Source of the DNA: Urophycis tenuis
Lineage: Eukaryota; Chordata; Actinopteri; Gadiformes; Phycidae
DNA length: 64,000 nucleotides
Direction: 5' to 3'
Assembly: GCA_036785325.1 (NCBI GenBank)
Contig: JAXIVH010000001.1
Location: 554,001 to 618,000 of the forward strand
The notes below the pieces were generated by a model. That model had not been told where the DNA came from. It worked only from the letters and a program-made list of their open reading frames with translations, and did no database searches. Within the stretch, counting starts at the first letter, position 1. The number at the start of each line of letters is the position of its first letter. This document shows positions 11,500-21,182 of this stretch, one piece after another. A program made the position numbers and the translations under genes.

Positions 11500-11536
11500 C
11501 CGAACCTTTTTGCTCCTACGGAGCAAAAAGGTTCGG
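11500..11536. repeat. perfect 17-bp palindrome within the Hero ORF
   Basis: Arms CCGAACCTTTTTGCTCC and its exact complement, separated by TAC. It replaces the usual sequence of the Hero linker at this point and keeps the frame open. Confidence 0.9.
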
Positions 11537-13361
11537 AACGCAAAAGATGGGACAGAAGCATGTGAACCAACAAACCTTACCAAGTCCAGCAGTTAGCAAC
11601 AAATTGAACATCTTGTAAGGGAGAAAAGGGACTTGAGGAAGCAGTGGAAGAGATCATCACAGGAGGAAAAAGCAGACCTGAAGGGACACCTGGGAAGTTT
11701 GCGGAGAGTAGAAAATCTCAGGCTCCGACGCAAGAGGAAAGAGAGGGCAAGAACCTCCTTCTATAAGGATCCCTTCAGATTTGTGAAAGGACTCTTCACA
11801 AAGGAAAAGAGCGAGTACAACGAGAACAACGAGAACCTCAAAGACTCAGAACAGAGCGATCAGCTAAGGGAAGAAACCATCAAAGGCCTTGCCAGCATCG
11901 ACAAGACCTTGCTTCCTGGCAAGTTGAAACTGTGGTGTCTGCAGTTTGGATTGCTCCTCTGCCTGATGTGGCCTTTAACAGTCTGACCAAAGTCGAGAAG
12001 CTGGAGAGGACAGTCAGCTCTTACATCAAGAAGTCGCTTGGTCTTCCCCGTTGCCTTAGCAATATCGGCTTGTATGGGCATGGGGCCCTGGAACTGCCTG
12101 TCTCTAGCCTCACAGAGGAGTACAAATGCACCAAAGGCTGAAAGACTGAACATCCGAGCGGCTGCCCCTATACTGGCAACTGGCAGGAAATGGATCCCAA
12201 CTGAGGCTGTAGAGCAAGCAAAATCTGCTCTCAGACATGGAGACACTGTAGGACAGGTGCAGCATGGAAGAGGTGGGTTTGGACTCGGAACAAGCCGACC
12301 CACATGGCACAAGGCAACATCAACCCAGAGAAGAAAGCTGGTGGTGGCTGAGGTCCGACAGCAAGAAGAGGCAGCAAGATGTGCAAAGGCAGTCTCGCAG
12401 TCCAAACAAGGCCAATGGACTAGCTGGGAAAACTTGGAACATCGTAAGCTCACACAGAGGGATCTTTGGGAGATGGAAGGAAGCCGACTCAGCTTCATCA
12501 TCAGAGCCACCTACGATGTTCTTCCATCACCCAATAATCTAAACCAGTGGCTCGGAGAGAATCCAACATGTGCTCTCTGCCAAACCCCTGCAACACTCAG
12601 GCACATTCTCACCGGCTGCACCTGGAGACACAACCAGGTCCTACCACAACTGGTGATCACTCTGGAAGGAAGAAGATCTACCAACAACGCCCTTCCTCCC
12701 TCACCATCCGGATATCCGAACACCACCCCTTTCATAAGAGCAGGAAAACTCCCAGCAAAAACATCTGCTAGAGTGGAACTGACCTTCCTGGACAATGCCC
12801 GGGATTGGAAAATGCAGGTTGATCTAGACCAGAAGCTCGTCTTTCCGCCTGAGATCATCATAACTAATCTCAGGCTGGACCTGGTCTTGTGGTCAACCTT
12901 GCAGAAATCGCTTTTCATTGTAGAACTGACTGTACCATGGGAGACTGCAGTCAGTGAAGCATATGAACGCAAACGCCTGAAGTACTCCGACATAGCAGCA
13001 GAGGCAGAACAACATGGCTGGTGAGCCCAAGTGCTTCCTGTTGAGGTCGGATGCAGAGGCTTTGTTGACACGTCCACAGTCAAGCTTCTGGAGGGGATGG
13101 GAGTGCGAGGTCAGGCCTTTCGACAAGCCATCAGATCATTGTCAGAGACTGCCGAGCGAGGCAGCAGCTGGCTGTGGATCAAGAGGAAAGACCCCAACTG
13201 GGCTGCAAAGTGACCATCAGGGGGTAAATGCTGAGGGGGGTACACCTGGGACGCCAGGTGTTGCCGTTGACCCCTGTGGAGATGTCGTGGGCTTATCAAC
13301 GAAATATCAGTGAAGAAGGGTGCCCACCTGAAGACCCTCATCGCCAAGTACTCTCTCTGAC

Positions 13362-13557
13362 TCTGTCTCTCTCTCTTTCTCTCTCTCGCCCCCTGTCTCT
13401 CTCTTTTACTCTGTCTCTGTATGTCTCTCTCTCTTTCTCTAACTCTGTCTCTCTCTCTCTCACTCTATCTCACCCCCTGTCTCTCTCTTTTTAACTCTGT
13501 CTGTCTCTCTCTCCCTGTCTCTCTCTTACTGTCTCTCTCTCTCTCTAACCATTCCTC

Positions 13558-13594
<37 letters not shown>

Positions 13595-13620
13595 GTGTGT
13601 CTCTCTCTCTCTCTCTCTGC
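13362..13620. repeat. CT-rich simple repeat with TCTG run
   Basis: Imperfect CTCTGTCTCT repeats ending in (TCTG)n at 13558-13592, inside the Hero 3' UTR. ORFs rich in Ser/Leu across it are repeat artefacts. Confidence 0.85.
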
Positions 13621-13742
13621 ACATAACTCTGCCCACCTGAAGACCCCAGTGAAGCAACTACCCCTAGCCCACTCATCACCAAGTGCTGATCAAATGAGGG
13701 ATTGTAATATCAAGTCCTATAAGCTCAACTGATTATTATCAC

Positions 13743-14215
13743 ATATCCACTAATTCAAATGAATTACAATATGTACTGTCAAAATCAGACTTCAATATTG
13801 TATCATCAACCCTACAACACTGGATGGGTTAACAAACTTTGCAAACAATAAACGACTAAATCCAGCATTTTGTGATTCTGGCCTTTCATTTTATGCTTAG
13901 GTTTTTATACCAATAGACACTTGAGTTAACATGAGTATCTGCCGAGGATACGTGTTGTCAGCAATGTTTTGCTAAATCCGCGTATGGAAATATGCAGCTA
14001 TGAGGGGATACCAACAGAGGAAGGTTCTGAGGTATACTTTATTGTGGATTATGTATGTTGACAGTTATTTAGGTGCTGAATGTGTACTCTATTTGAGCAC
14101 CATTCATTGTGAATACTGAGAATAAGAAAATCTTCAGCAATCATTTATTTTATATCTTGTTGTTAGACATGCACAGTAGAGCTATAGTGTATGGTTCTTT
14201 ATCACTGTGTTGCAC
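13743..14215. other. ank2 intron, nothing recognised
   Basis: Single-copy-looking intronic sequence right of the Hero target duplication, continuing to the next exon. Confidence 0.6.
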
Positions 14216-14314
14216 CTTAGTTTGCTGATCTAGGTGGGCTTCGTGCTTAGCAAGCATTTCTGCTGCGCTCACTCTGTCCTCTTGGGCTGAGAGGTGGAGA
14301 GGACTCAGTCCACT
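14216..14314 (-). CDS. ank2: ank2 exon, ANK repeat SGLSPLHLSAQED (33 aa)
   Basis: Reads SGLSPLHLSAQEDRVSAAEM then LAKHEAHLDQQTK. Acceptor CAG at 14315-14316, immediately preceded by a short (TG)n tract in transcript sense; donor GTGCAA. The second helix (RVSAAEMLAKHEAH) is more divergent than most repeats here. Confidence 0.93.
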
Positions 14315-14492
14315 CTGTAACACACACACACACACACAAACACACATGAACATACACACGCTTTTTCATTGACATACAGCTAGACAGACACATGTGCACA
14401 TGTGCATGCGTGTGTGTTCAATGTGCACATGTGTCAGTCTTCATTTGTGAAATTTGATATGAAGTGATAATAGATATGTGCGTTTGTGTCAC

Positions 14493-14690
14493 CTTAGTGG
14501 GTGTGTTGACATGTGCTCCTTTTCCAAGGAGCAGGCTGACCATGTCTGCATGTCCCTCCTGGGACGCCAGGTGCAGAGGACTGACACCCTGCTTGGTCAG
14601 GACCTTAGTTTCAGCTCCGTACTGAAGCAGAGACAGCGCTATGGCTGTCTGCTTCTTCTTGGCAGCAATGTGCAGTGGAGTGTAGCCATT
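14493..14690 (-). CDS. ank2: ank2 exon, two ANK repeats NGYTPLHIAAKKK...VNTPTK (66 aa)
   Basis: 198 bp, reading NGYTPLHIAAKKKQTAIALS, LLQYGAETKVLTKQGVSPLH, LASQEGHADMVSLLLGKGAH and VNTPTK. CAG acceptor at 14691-14692, donor GTGACA. QGVSPLHLASQEGH fits ankyrin-B (QGVTPLHLASQEGH) rather than ankyrin-G (QGIASVHLAAQEGH). Confidence 0.96.
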
Positions 14691-14898
14691 CTGGATCAGG
14701 AAGAAGAGACTTAGTCCCTAGGGTTGTTGCAGCAGTAATCCCTTGAAGCATTGATCATTTACAAGGTAAAATCTATAATGTCCACAATATGGCAGCTACT
14801 TATTATTTATGTACAATGTAAAGGATTTTACAGAAACATTATTTACCCTAAAAAATGTAATCCATTCCAAAAGTACATTGAGTATAAGTGTTGTTTAC

Positions 14899-14997
14899 CT
14901 TTGCTGTAGCATGAGGGGATGCTCCTTTATCCAGCAGCAACAGTGCCACTGGCTGGTTGTCATAGTGAGCTGCTATATGTAGTGGGGTTAAGCCATT
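14899..14997 (-). CDS. ank2: ank2 exon, ANK repeat NGLTPLHIAAHYD (33 aa)
   Basis: Reads NGLTPLHIAAHYDNQPVALL then LLDKGASPHATAK. HYDNQ and GASPHATAK are conserved ankyrin-B positions. Acceptor CAG at 14998-14999, donor GTAAAC. Flanking introns are short (208 bp to the next exon, 169 bp from the previous). Confidence 0.96.
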
Positions 14998-15166
14998 CTG
15001 TAAAGGGAAACATTTTTTGTTTGACTCAACAGATGTCAGTTGGGGATATACCTTTTTTCACTCAACCCTATAATAAAGGCATCAAATTTATTAACAATAC
15101 AATAATCATAAGTAACCTATAATCTGTAATGAAAAGTGTATAGGTTGGAGGTTGTCTCCAGCTCAC

Positions 15167-15265
15167 CTTGCCCGCATCGTCAGGCAAAGCTCTACGTTGA
15201 AGGAGGAGTTTTGCTACATCAAGGCTTCCGTATTTAGCCGCCACGTGTAGAGGGGTAAATCCTTT
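15167..15265 (-). CDS. ank2: ank2 exon, ANK repeat KGFTPLHVAAKYG (33 aa)
   Basis: Reads KGFTPLHVAAKYGSLDVAKL then LLQRRALPDDAGK. YGSLDVAKLLLQRRA is the ankyrin-B wording. Acceptor CAG at 15266-15267, donor GTGAGC. The minisatellite derived from the previous exon ends only about 95 bp upstream of this acceptor. Confidence 0.96.
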
Positions 15266-15359
15266 CTGCAGATGGTACATTAAAATCCAAGATGCCTTAT
15301 TTCTCAAAGCTCTACTGTCTATCTGTTACAAACGCATGCCCATACATTTGACTCTCTCT

Positions 15360-15958
15360 GGTACCTTGGTGGCCAGCAGCAGTGTTTGTATTAAAGGTGG
15401 GTTATGGTACCTTGGTGGCCAGGGTCTTGTGTTTGTATTAAAGGTGGGTTATGGTACCTTGGTGGCCAGGGTCTTGTGTTTGTATTAAAGGTGGGTTATG
15501 GTACCTTGGTGGCCAGGGTCTTGTGTTTGTATTAAATGTGGGTTATGGTACCTTGGTGGCCAGGGTCTTGTGTTTGTATTAAAGGTGGGTTATGGTACCT
15601 TGGTGGCCAGGGTCTTGTGTTTGTATTAAAGGTGGGTTATGGTACCTTGGTGGCCAGGGTCTTGTGTTTGTATTAAAGGTGGGCTATGGTACCTTGGTGG
15701 CCAGGATCTTGTGATTGTATTAAAGGTGGGTTATGGTACCTTGGTGGCCAGGGTCTTGTGTTTGTATTAAAGGTGGGTTATGGTACCTTGGTGGCCAGGG
15801 TCTTGTGTTTGTATTAAAGGTGGGTTATGGTACCTTGGTGGCCAGGGTCTTGTGTTTGTATTAAAGGTGGGTTATGGTACCTTGGTGGCTAGGGTCTTGT
15901 GTTTGTATTAAAGGTGGGCTATGGTACCTTGGTGGCCAGGGTCTTGTGTTTGTATAAA
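15360..15958. repeat. 47-bp minisatellite carrying an ank2 splice donor in each unit
   Basis: About 13 units of GGTACCTTGGTGGCCAGGGT plus CTTGTGTTTGTATTAAAGGT plus GGGTTAT, almost identical to each other (first unit 46 bp). On the minus strand each unit contains CTGGCCACCAAG followed by GTACC, the 3' end and donor of the exon at 16905-17102. Diverged units occur at about 16760, 16807 and 16853, linking the array to the real exon end. Confidence 0.95.
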
Positions 15959-15959
15959 C

Positions 15960-16735
15960 CAGTGTTTTTCAACCACTGTACCGTGAAAAATTATGCAAAT
16001 TCACTTCATTGGTTAAAAAATATATATACGTATATTGGTCTATTCCATGTGAGAACCAGTCTGAGCAGAGTGTGACTGGGTCAGGGACCCATATAGGTCT
16101 GTGTTTGATCAAACGCACAAATTTGACTTTGCAGGAGCAAGAACAACTAATTGAACTGAAAGAAGACCGCACATTAAAACTGCTCCATGCAGACCTACAC
16201 CTGGATAGTTTTTGGTCAACTGCTGCCAACGAATACTCAATCGTTGCAAACAAGGCTATCTCACCATTGCTCCCTTTCTCCACAACTCATCTCTGCAAAC
16301 TTGGCTTTTCAAGTCGAACTGCAATAAAGACTAAAAACAGAGAACGTCTGCGATCAATTGATGAGGAACTACGCATGTGCCTCTCATCAATTTCTGCCAG
16401 GATACCACGTTTGTGTGCATCTAAATAGGCCCAGATTTTACACTGAGTGAGCCTAATGTCCTTGAACAATAAATTAGATAGTCCTTTATTAATCCCCCTT
16501 GGGAGAAATTCATGTTTGTTTTTTTTTGTTTTGTTTTTTGGGGGGGGGCGTTTAAGATAAGATAGGTGTTGAGATAAGATAGGAAAGGTAAGATAAATGT
16601 AAAGGCTACTATGACCTGCTACTGTATTATTTTATTTTCTTTAAATACTTTTCTCGCTTTATAACAGGTTGGTGTGCCATGGGACTTTCCTTGTCTGAAG
16701 TGTCCCATGGCAAATAAAAAGGTTGAAAAACACTG
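15960..16735 (+). mobile_element. hAT element (ZBED5/FAM200-like), internally deleted
   Basis: Terminal inverted repeats CAGTGTTTTTCAACC (15960) and GGTTGAAAAACACTG (ending 16735), flanked by imperfect 8-bp duplications GTATAAAC/GTATGAAT. The plus-strand frame 16118-16425 encodes the C-terminal part of a hAT transposase: STTHLCKLGFSSRTAIKTKN, then RLRSIDEELRMCLSSISARI. The N-terminal catalytic part is absent. It landed within the minisatellite. At 16475-16515 it holds a small LINE 3'-end fragment (TTTATTAATCCCCCTTGGGA). Confidence 0.8.
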
Positions 16736-16904
16736 GTATGAATGAAGGGTTGGAGTTGTGGTACCTTGGTGGCCAGCAGTAGTGTTTGTGTTAACAGTGA
16801 GTTATGGTACCTTGTTGCCAAGGACTAATATTTATATGAAAGGTGCGTAATGGTCATTTGGTGGCCAGAAGTAGTGTTTGTTCGGTGGGTGGGAGTAATA
16901 GTAC
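16736..16904. repeat. diverged minisatellite units next to the exon donor
   Basis: Three degenerate GGTACCTTGNTGCCAG-type units at about 16760, 16807 and 16853, 46-50 bp apart, ending at the real donor. Better-conserved units lie beyond the hAT insertion. Confidence 0.8.
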
Positions 16905-17102
16905 CTTGGTGGCCAGTGAGTGCGAGGCTCCAGCCTCCAACAACACAGCAGCCGTCTCCACCCTTCCCTCCCGGGCTGAAATGTGGAGGGGGGTGTAGCC
17001 ATTGGTGGTGGAGGCGTCTGGGTGGGCCATGTGCTGCAGAAGCAACTGGACGATGTCCGTTTTCCCCAGACGTGATGCAATGTGCAGGGGGGTCTGGTCC
17101 TC
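16905..17102 (-). CDS. ank2: ank2 exon, two ANK repeats EDQTPLHIASRLG...HSLATK (66 aa)
   Basis: 198 bp, reading EDQTPLHIASRLGKTDIVQL, LLQHMAHPDASTTNGYTPLH, ISAREGRVETAAVLLEAGAS and HSLATK. CAG acceptor at 17103-17104, donor GTACTA. The last 14 bases plus donor (CTGGCCACCAAG then GTAC) reappear in every unit of the neighbouring 47-bp minisatellite, so this junction seeded a tandem array. Confidence 0.96.
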
Positions 17103-18110
17103 CTGTGGAGCAGAGGATGAATGTTGCATTCATGTGGATGTTGAGGGTGTAGAGGAAAACCAAATTAGAGAAGTAGAGAAAGTCTCACAGCCAGAGGAAA
17201 AAACAAGTTAATAATTGTAGGAAATTTGGATATAGCTGCCCACCCCCTGGGGAGGGGAGATTGTAGAAGGAGGTGGTAAAAGTGAGCTGGTGAAGGTATG
17301 GCAGGGCAGAGGTTGGCCTGTACGCCTCATTTGTGTCTATGCTGCCTAAATGCATTGCCCCTGTACCAATTGATCATGCACACTATTCACAGGATGCTCA
17401 GGGTTAACAATAGACTGCTGTTGGTAGCCCCTGACTGGCTTGGGAGGGTGTGGATCCCCTAGTCCACAGACTTCTCAACAGGATTTCATGGCACCTCTGT
17501 GAGAGACAAGATCACCTCTCCCAACCCAAATGGGAGGCAGTATCTGGCACTGGAACCGATAACAGCTCTGGGTGTGGCTCCTTTAGGGTCAGAGACACTT
17601 TTGTGACCAGGCAGATGTCAAGACTATATTGGATGCCAGAACATCAAGGTGGATAATAAGACCATATAGTCACTCAGCCTTGTTGGTCGCATCAGCGATT
17701 TAGACCATCATGGTGGAAAACAGTGTCATCCTGGGTCCTAAGTATGGCACTGAGTATTCTTTCATGCCCTCAATTCAACCTCTCTGTTTTAAATTATAGC
17801 CATTTGAAATGGCTGTAATTTAAAACTGGCTTCCTCCTATTTTCCTTCACATCCAGTGCTTGCACTGGAATCCTGAGGCAACAGGGGAAACGCTTTAGCC
17901 TAACCTGTCATTACCACTTAAGGGGCTGACCCACTGTTTTGTGCTAAACAGGAGTCATTAAAGGCTCCACGTTTCCAAGCAGAGGCTTATCAACTTGATT
18001 GCTGAAGCTGTTCAAGTGCAGGTTAATGACAGGTTTGCAGGAATGTGTAGGCAACATAGAAAACTACTAGGAACTGGTAGTTTTCTTTCTGCATTCGCTG
18101 TCAGACATCT
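17103..18110. other. ank2 intron with possible DIRS-like remnant
   Basis: Around 17420-17560 the plus strand reads LLLVAPDWLGRVWIP, a stop, then HRLLNRISWHLCERQDHLSQ after a frame change. This recalls the RNase H end of DIRS/Ngaro elements, but it is short and broken. The rest is unrecognised. Confidence 0.35.
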
Positions 18111-18111
18111 T

Positions 18112-20786
18112 CATATTAAGATGGCGGCTGAGAGGACGCTGGCGTGAATGACGCCGCTTCTCAGTTCTCCAAAGTTCTCCAACTCGCCAAATTATCAGAC
18201 TCCAAACTTGGATTCCTACGGGTTTACAGGTTGCTGCTACAGGGATTTGTAAATCACTGTTGTTTACGAGTTGATCTGCTTACTAGCAGGCATCAATCTC
18301 GCGTCGCTACATTCTCGTCAGCCTGTGTAATCTGCGTATACTTTTCATTCATTTCAAGACGATCTGTGGACTACCACCAACGAGAGTGCGCATACTTTTC
18401 ATTCATTTCAAGACGATCTGTGGACTACCACCAACGAGAGTGTTCGTGTCACGGATACCCTGCCTGACACAGATCAACAGTTCTGCAACTGACCTGGTTA
18501 CCCGGACTGCCTCTTCCATAATAGTTTTGCTGAAGTTTTCCTGTGTGTAGTTAGCCACCGCGCTAGCAGGCTAACACTTTCTGGTGCTCATAGCAGGATG
18601 CGCTGTCTAGCTGCCATGACTCTCCTCAAGTACTCTGCGGCTGAACTTCTAAAACTCAGCACTCTCTCCTCTCCGAACTGTCTGGAGGTCATCAGATCTC
18701 TCTGCCTCCTTCGCCGACCCCGCTACGTGCATAGGGCTGCCCGGCACAAGTTTGTTTACATGGATAATACTCCTGCTGTCCCCGCAGTTAGGTGCACTGC
18801 TTCTCTGCTGCAACGTCATCATAACAAACCTCGGTTGATCGGTGTCCTCTGCGGAGCAGAGGACTACTGCGCCCTCCTGATTCCCCCCAACCCTCTGATG
18901 CAGCTGACCTGTGTTCCAGGTTCCTGGACTTCTTTCAGAAAAAAGTGGAAACCATTCACAATCACCTTCTGCAATATTCTACGCCACCCCCTCCTTCTCC
19001 CCATCATCCTGGTGCCGATACCCCTACTGCCTGCTCACTGCAGTGTTGCCTCTCCTCCTTCACCATGTTGGACACTGACCAGGTGCATGACTTGGTGTCC
19101 AAAGCGAGGACCTCCTCCAGCCAGCTTGACCCCATGCCTACCACCCTGGTGAAGACCTGCCTCCCTGTCATCTCTCCCTATATTGCCGCCATCATAAACT
19201 GCTCACTGGACTCTGGTGTGGTGCCCTCAGGCTTCAAAACAGCTGCAGTCATTCCCACCTTGAAAAAGCCCGGTCTGGACCCTGACGACCCTAACAACTA
19301 TCGTCCGATCTCCAACCTTCCTTTCCTAAGTAAAATTCTGGAAAGAGCAGTGGCTTCCCAGCTTCAACATCACATGTCACACCATGAGCTCTTTGAACCC
19401 CTCCAATCTGGCTTCAGAACTCAACACAGCACCGAGACCGCCCTCCTTAAAATCACTAACGACCTGCTCACTGCCGCCGACAATGGCCTCATCTCCATCC
19501 TCATCCTCCTCGACCTCTCTGCAGCCTTTGACACAGTGTCCCACTCCATCCTCATCACCTGTCTCACTGAGCTCATCGGCCTCAGGGGCTCAGCTCTCTC
19601 CTGGTTTCAGTCCTATCTTTCCAACCGCAAACAATATGTCACCCTGAAAGATGCCAACTCCATTCTGGCCCCAGTCAATCATGGCGTATCCCAGGGATAT
19701 GTGCTCGGCCCTCTCCTCTTCACCATCTACATGCTCCCCCTCGGCCAAATTATTCGCCACCACGGTCTCAGTTTCCACTGCTACGCTGACGACACTCAAC
19801 TGTACATCAGCACCAAACCCTCCACTCTGCTCCCATCTGGCCCACTCATCAACTGTCTGCAAGAACTAAAAACCTGGATGACCTCTAACCTCCTCAAACT
19901 CAACAGCAATAAAACTGAGCTCATGGTTGTGGCGCCCAAGCCACTGCTCAGGAAGGTTGGGGATCTTCTCCTGGAAGTGGATGGCTGCCACATCACCCCA
20001 TCACCCGTTGTCCGCAACCTGGGTTGTCATCCTCGACCCCACCCTATCATTCCAGTCCCACATTAATAACATCACTAAATCTTCATTCTTCCACCTGAAA
20101 AACATCTCAAGACTCCGACCCTCACTCTCAGCCTCAGTAACCGAAACCCTCATCCACTGCTTCATCTCCACCCGCCTGGACTATTGCAATGCCATCCTCA
20201 CAGGTCTCCCCTCAAAAACCCTGGACAGACTGCAATACGTACAGAACTCAGCTGCCAGGGTCTTAACTGGCATTAAGCCCTGGCAGCACATCACCCCCAC
20301 CCTCATGCAGCTCCACTGGCTACCCGTCAAATTCCGCATCAAATTCAAAATCCTCTTACTCACCTACAAGTCCCTCCACGCCCTTGCCCCCCGTTACCTC
20401 TCCGACCTCCTCCACCCCTACATCCCCCTGCGGTCCCTCAGGTCCTCTGCCAAGGACCAGCTGGCAATACCCCGCACCCGACTTAAGACCTTTAGGGACA
20501 GGGCCTTTTGTGTGTCTGCCCCAACCTGTGGAACCAACTCCCCCCACACATCCGCTGTGCCCCTTCAGTTGATACATTCAAAAAGCACCTCAAGGCACAC
20601 CTTTTCTCTGAGGCCTATGGCCTTTAACCCCCTCACAACCCCACCTGGCGCCCTGCGCACTTGCATCCTCACTCACGCACTCACGCACACACATACACCC
20701 ACACACACACACACTCTTTGTAAAGCGACCTTGAGTGTCATGAAAGGCGCTATATAAAACTAATTTATTATTATTATTATTATTAG
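18112..20786 (+). mobile_element. L2-clade LINE with RT, endonuclease region missing
   Basis: Begins with an AAGATGGCGGCT-type 5' end (18118) and a 5' region containing a 51-bp direct duplication (about 18341-18440). The RT frame 18945-20066 has VHDLVSKARTSSSQLDPMPT, LKKPGLDPDDPNNYRPISNL, LLDLSAAFDTVSHSIL, GVSQGYVLGPLLFTIYMLP and the catalytic YADDTQLYIS. A frameshift near 20030 moves the C-terminal part to 19927-20757 (DYCNAILTGLPSKTLDRLQY). The tail is AAAGGCGCTATATAAAACTA plus (TTA)n. No endonuclease domain is present between the 5' region and the RT, so it is internally deleted. Confidence 0.85.
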
Positions 20787-21182
20787 GAACTGCCAGGAAT
20801 TGATGTAGAGTTTCAATTTCTGGGGTTGATGGGCTACTTAATGTTGCCTCTCCATAACCTCTGCCACAATTATTTTTTCTTTTGATTCATTAAAACCTTG
20901 ATTCAATCATTTTCCGTTTCCCTGGACTGGGCTACAAGACTTAGAACTCAAAACTCACCTCTTTAATCTTGCCTATGAAGTCTTAAATCTCAAACACTGT
21001 GCAGAGTGGCACGACTACACTCACCCTTTCTCTTGTCTCACTTAAAGGTAAACACATCCAGGGGATGTGTTTACCACACATTTTCCAACAATGCACTCAA
21101 CATGGAGAAATTATGCCAAGTATGAGGTGTCTGTTTACTGCAAGCTCCAAACTTTGGCTTTCCATAAAAATGGCTGTCTGAA
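20787..21182. other. intronic sequence, nothing recognised
   Basis: Between two LINEs; no protein-like frames or repeats recognised. Confidence 0.5.

Larger units (their letters stand above)
10722..13729 (+). mobile_element. Hero-like LINE (restriction-like endonuclease), internally deleted
   Basis: Flanked by an identical 13-bp target duplication TGATTATTATCAC (10709-10721 and 13730-13742). Coding order: a C2H2 finger VCTCGWSKVITIRGLKIHQG (about 11126-11185); a basic linker (RRVENLRLRRKRKERARTSF, FVKGLFTKEKSE); then, after loss of the RT palm, the thumb (LERTVSSYIKKSLGLPRCLS). The C-terminal part follows with the zinc knuckle CALCQTPATLRHILTGC and the endonuclease stretch LRLDLVLWS...FIVELTVPWE (to 13024). 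A TGA at 13022 interrupts the last domain, which continues VLPVEVGCRGFV to about 13213. No catalytic RT motif remains, so it is non-autonomous. Its 3' UTR holds a CT-rich tract. A copy of its 3' terminal 56 bp sits at its 5' end (see findings). Confidence 0.8.

Noticed and set aside
11860..12510. 216-codon minus-strand frame
   Set aside because: Antisense shadow of the Hero LINE; the sense strand carries zinc-knuckle and endonuclease motifs.
15360..15958. CRISPR-like regular array
   Set aside because: Units are contiguous without unique spacers, and the genome is vertebrate; it is a minisatellite.
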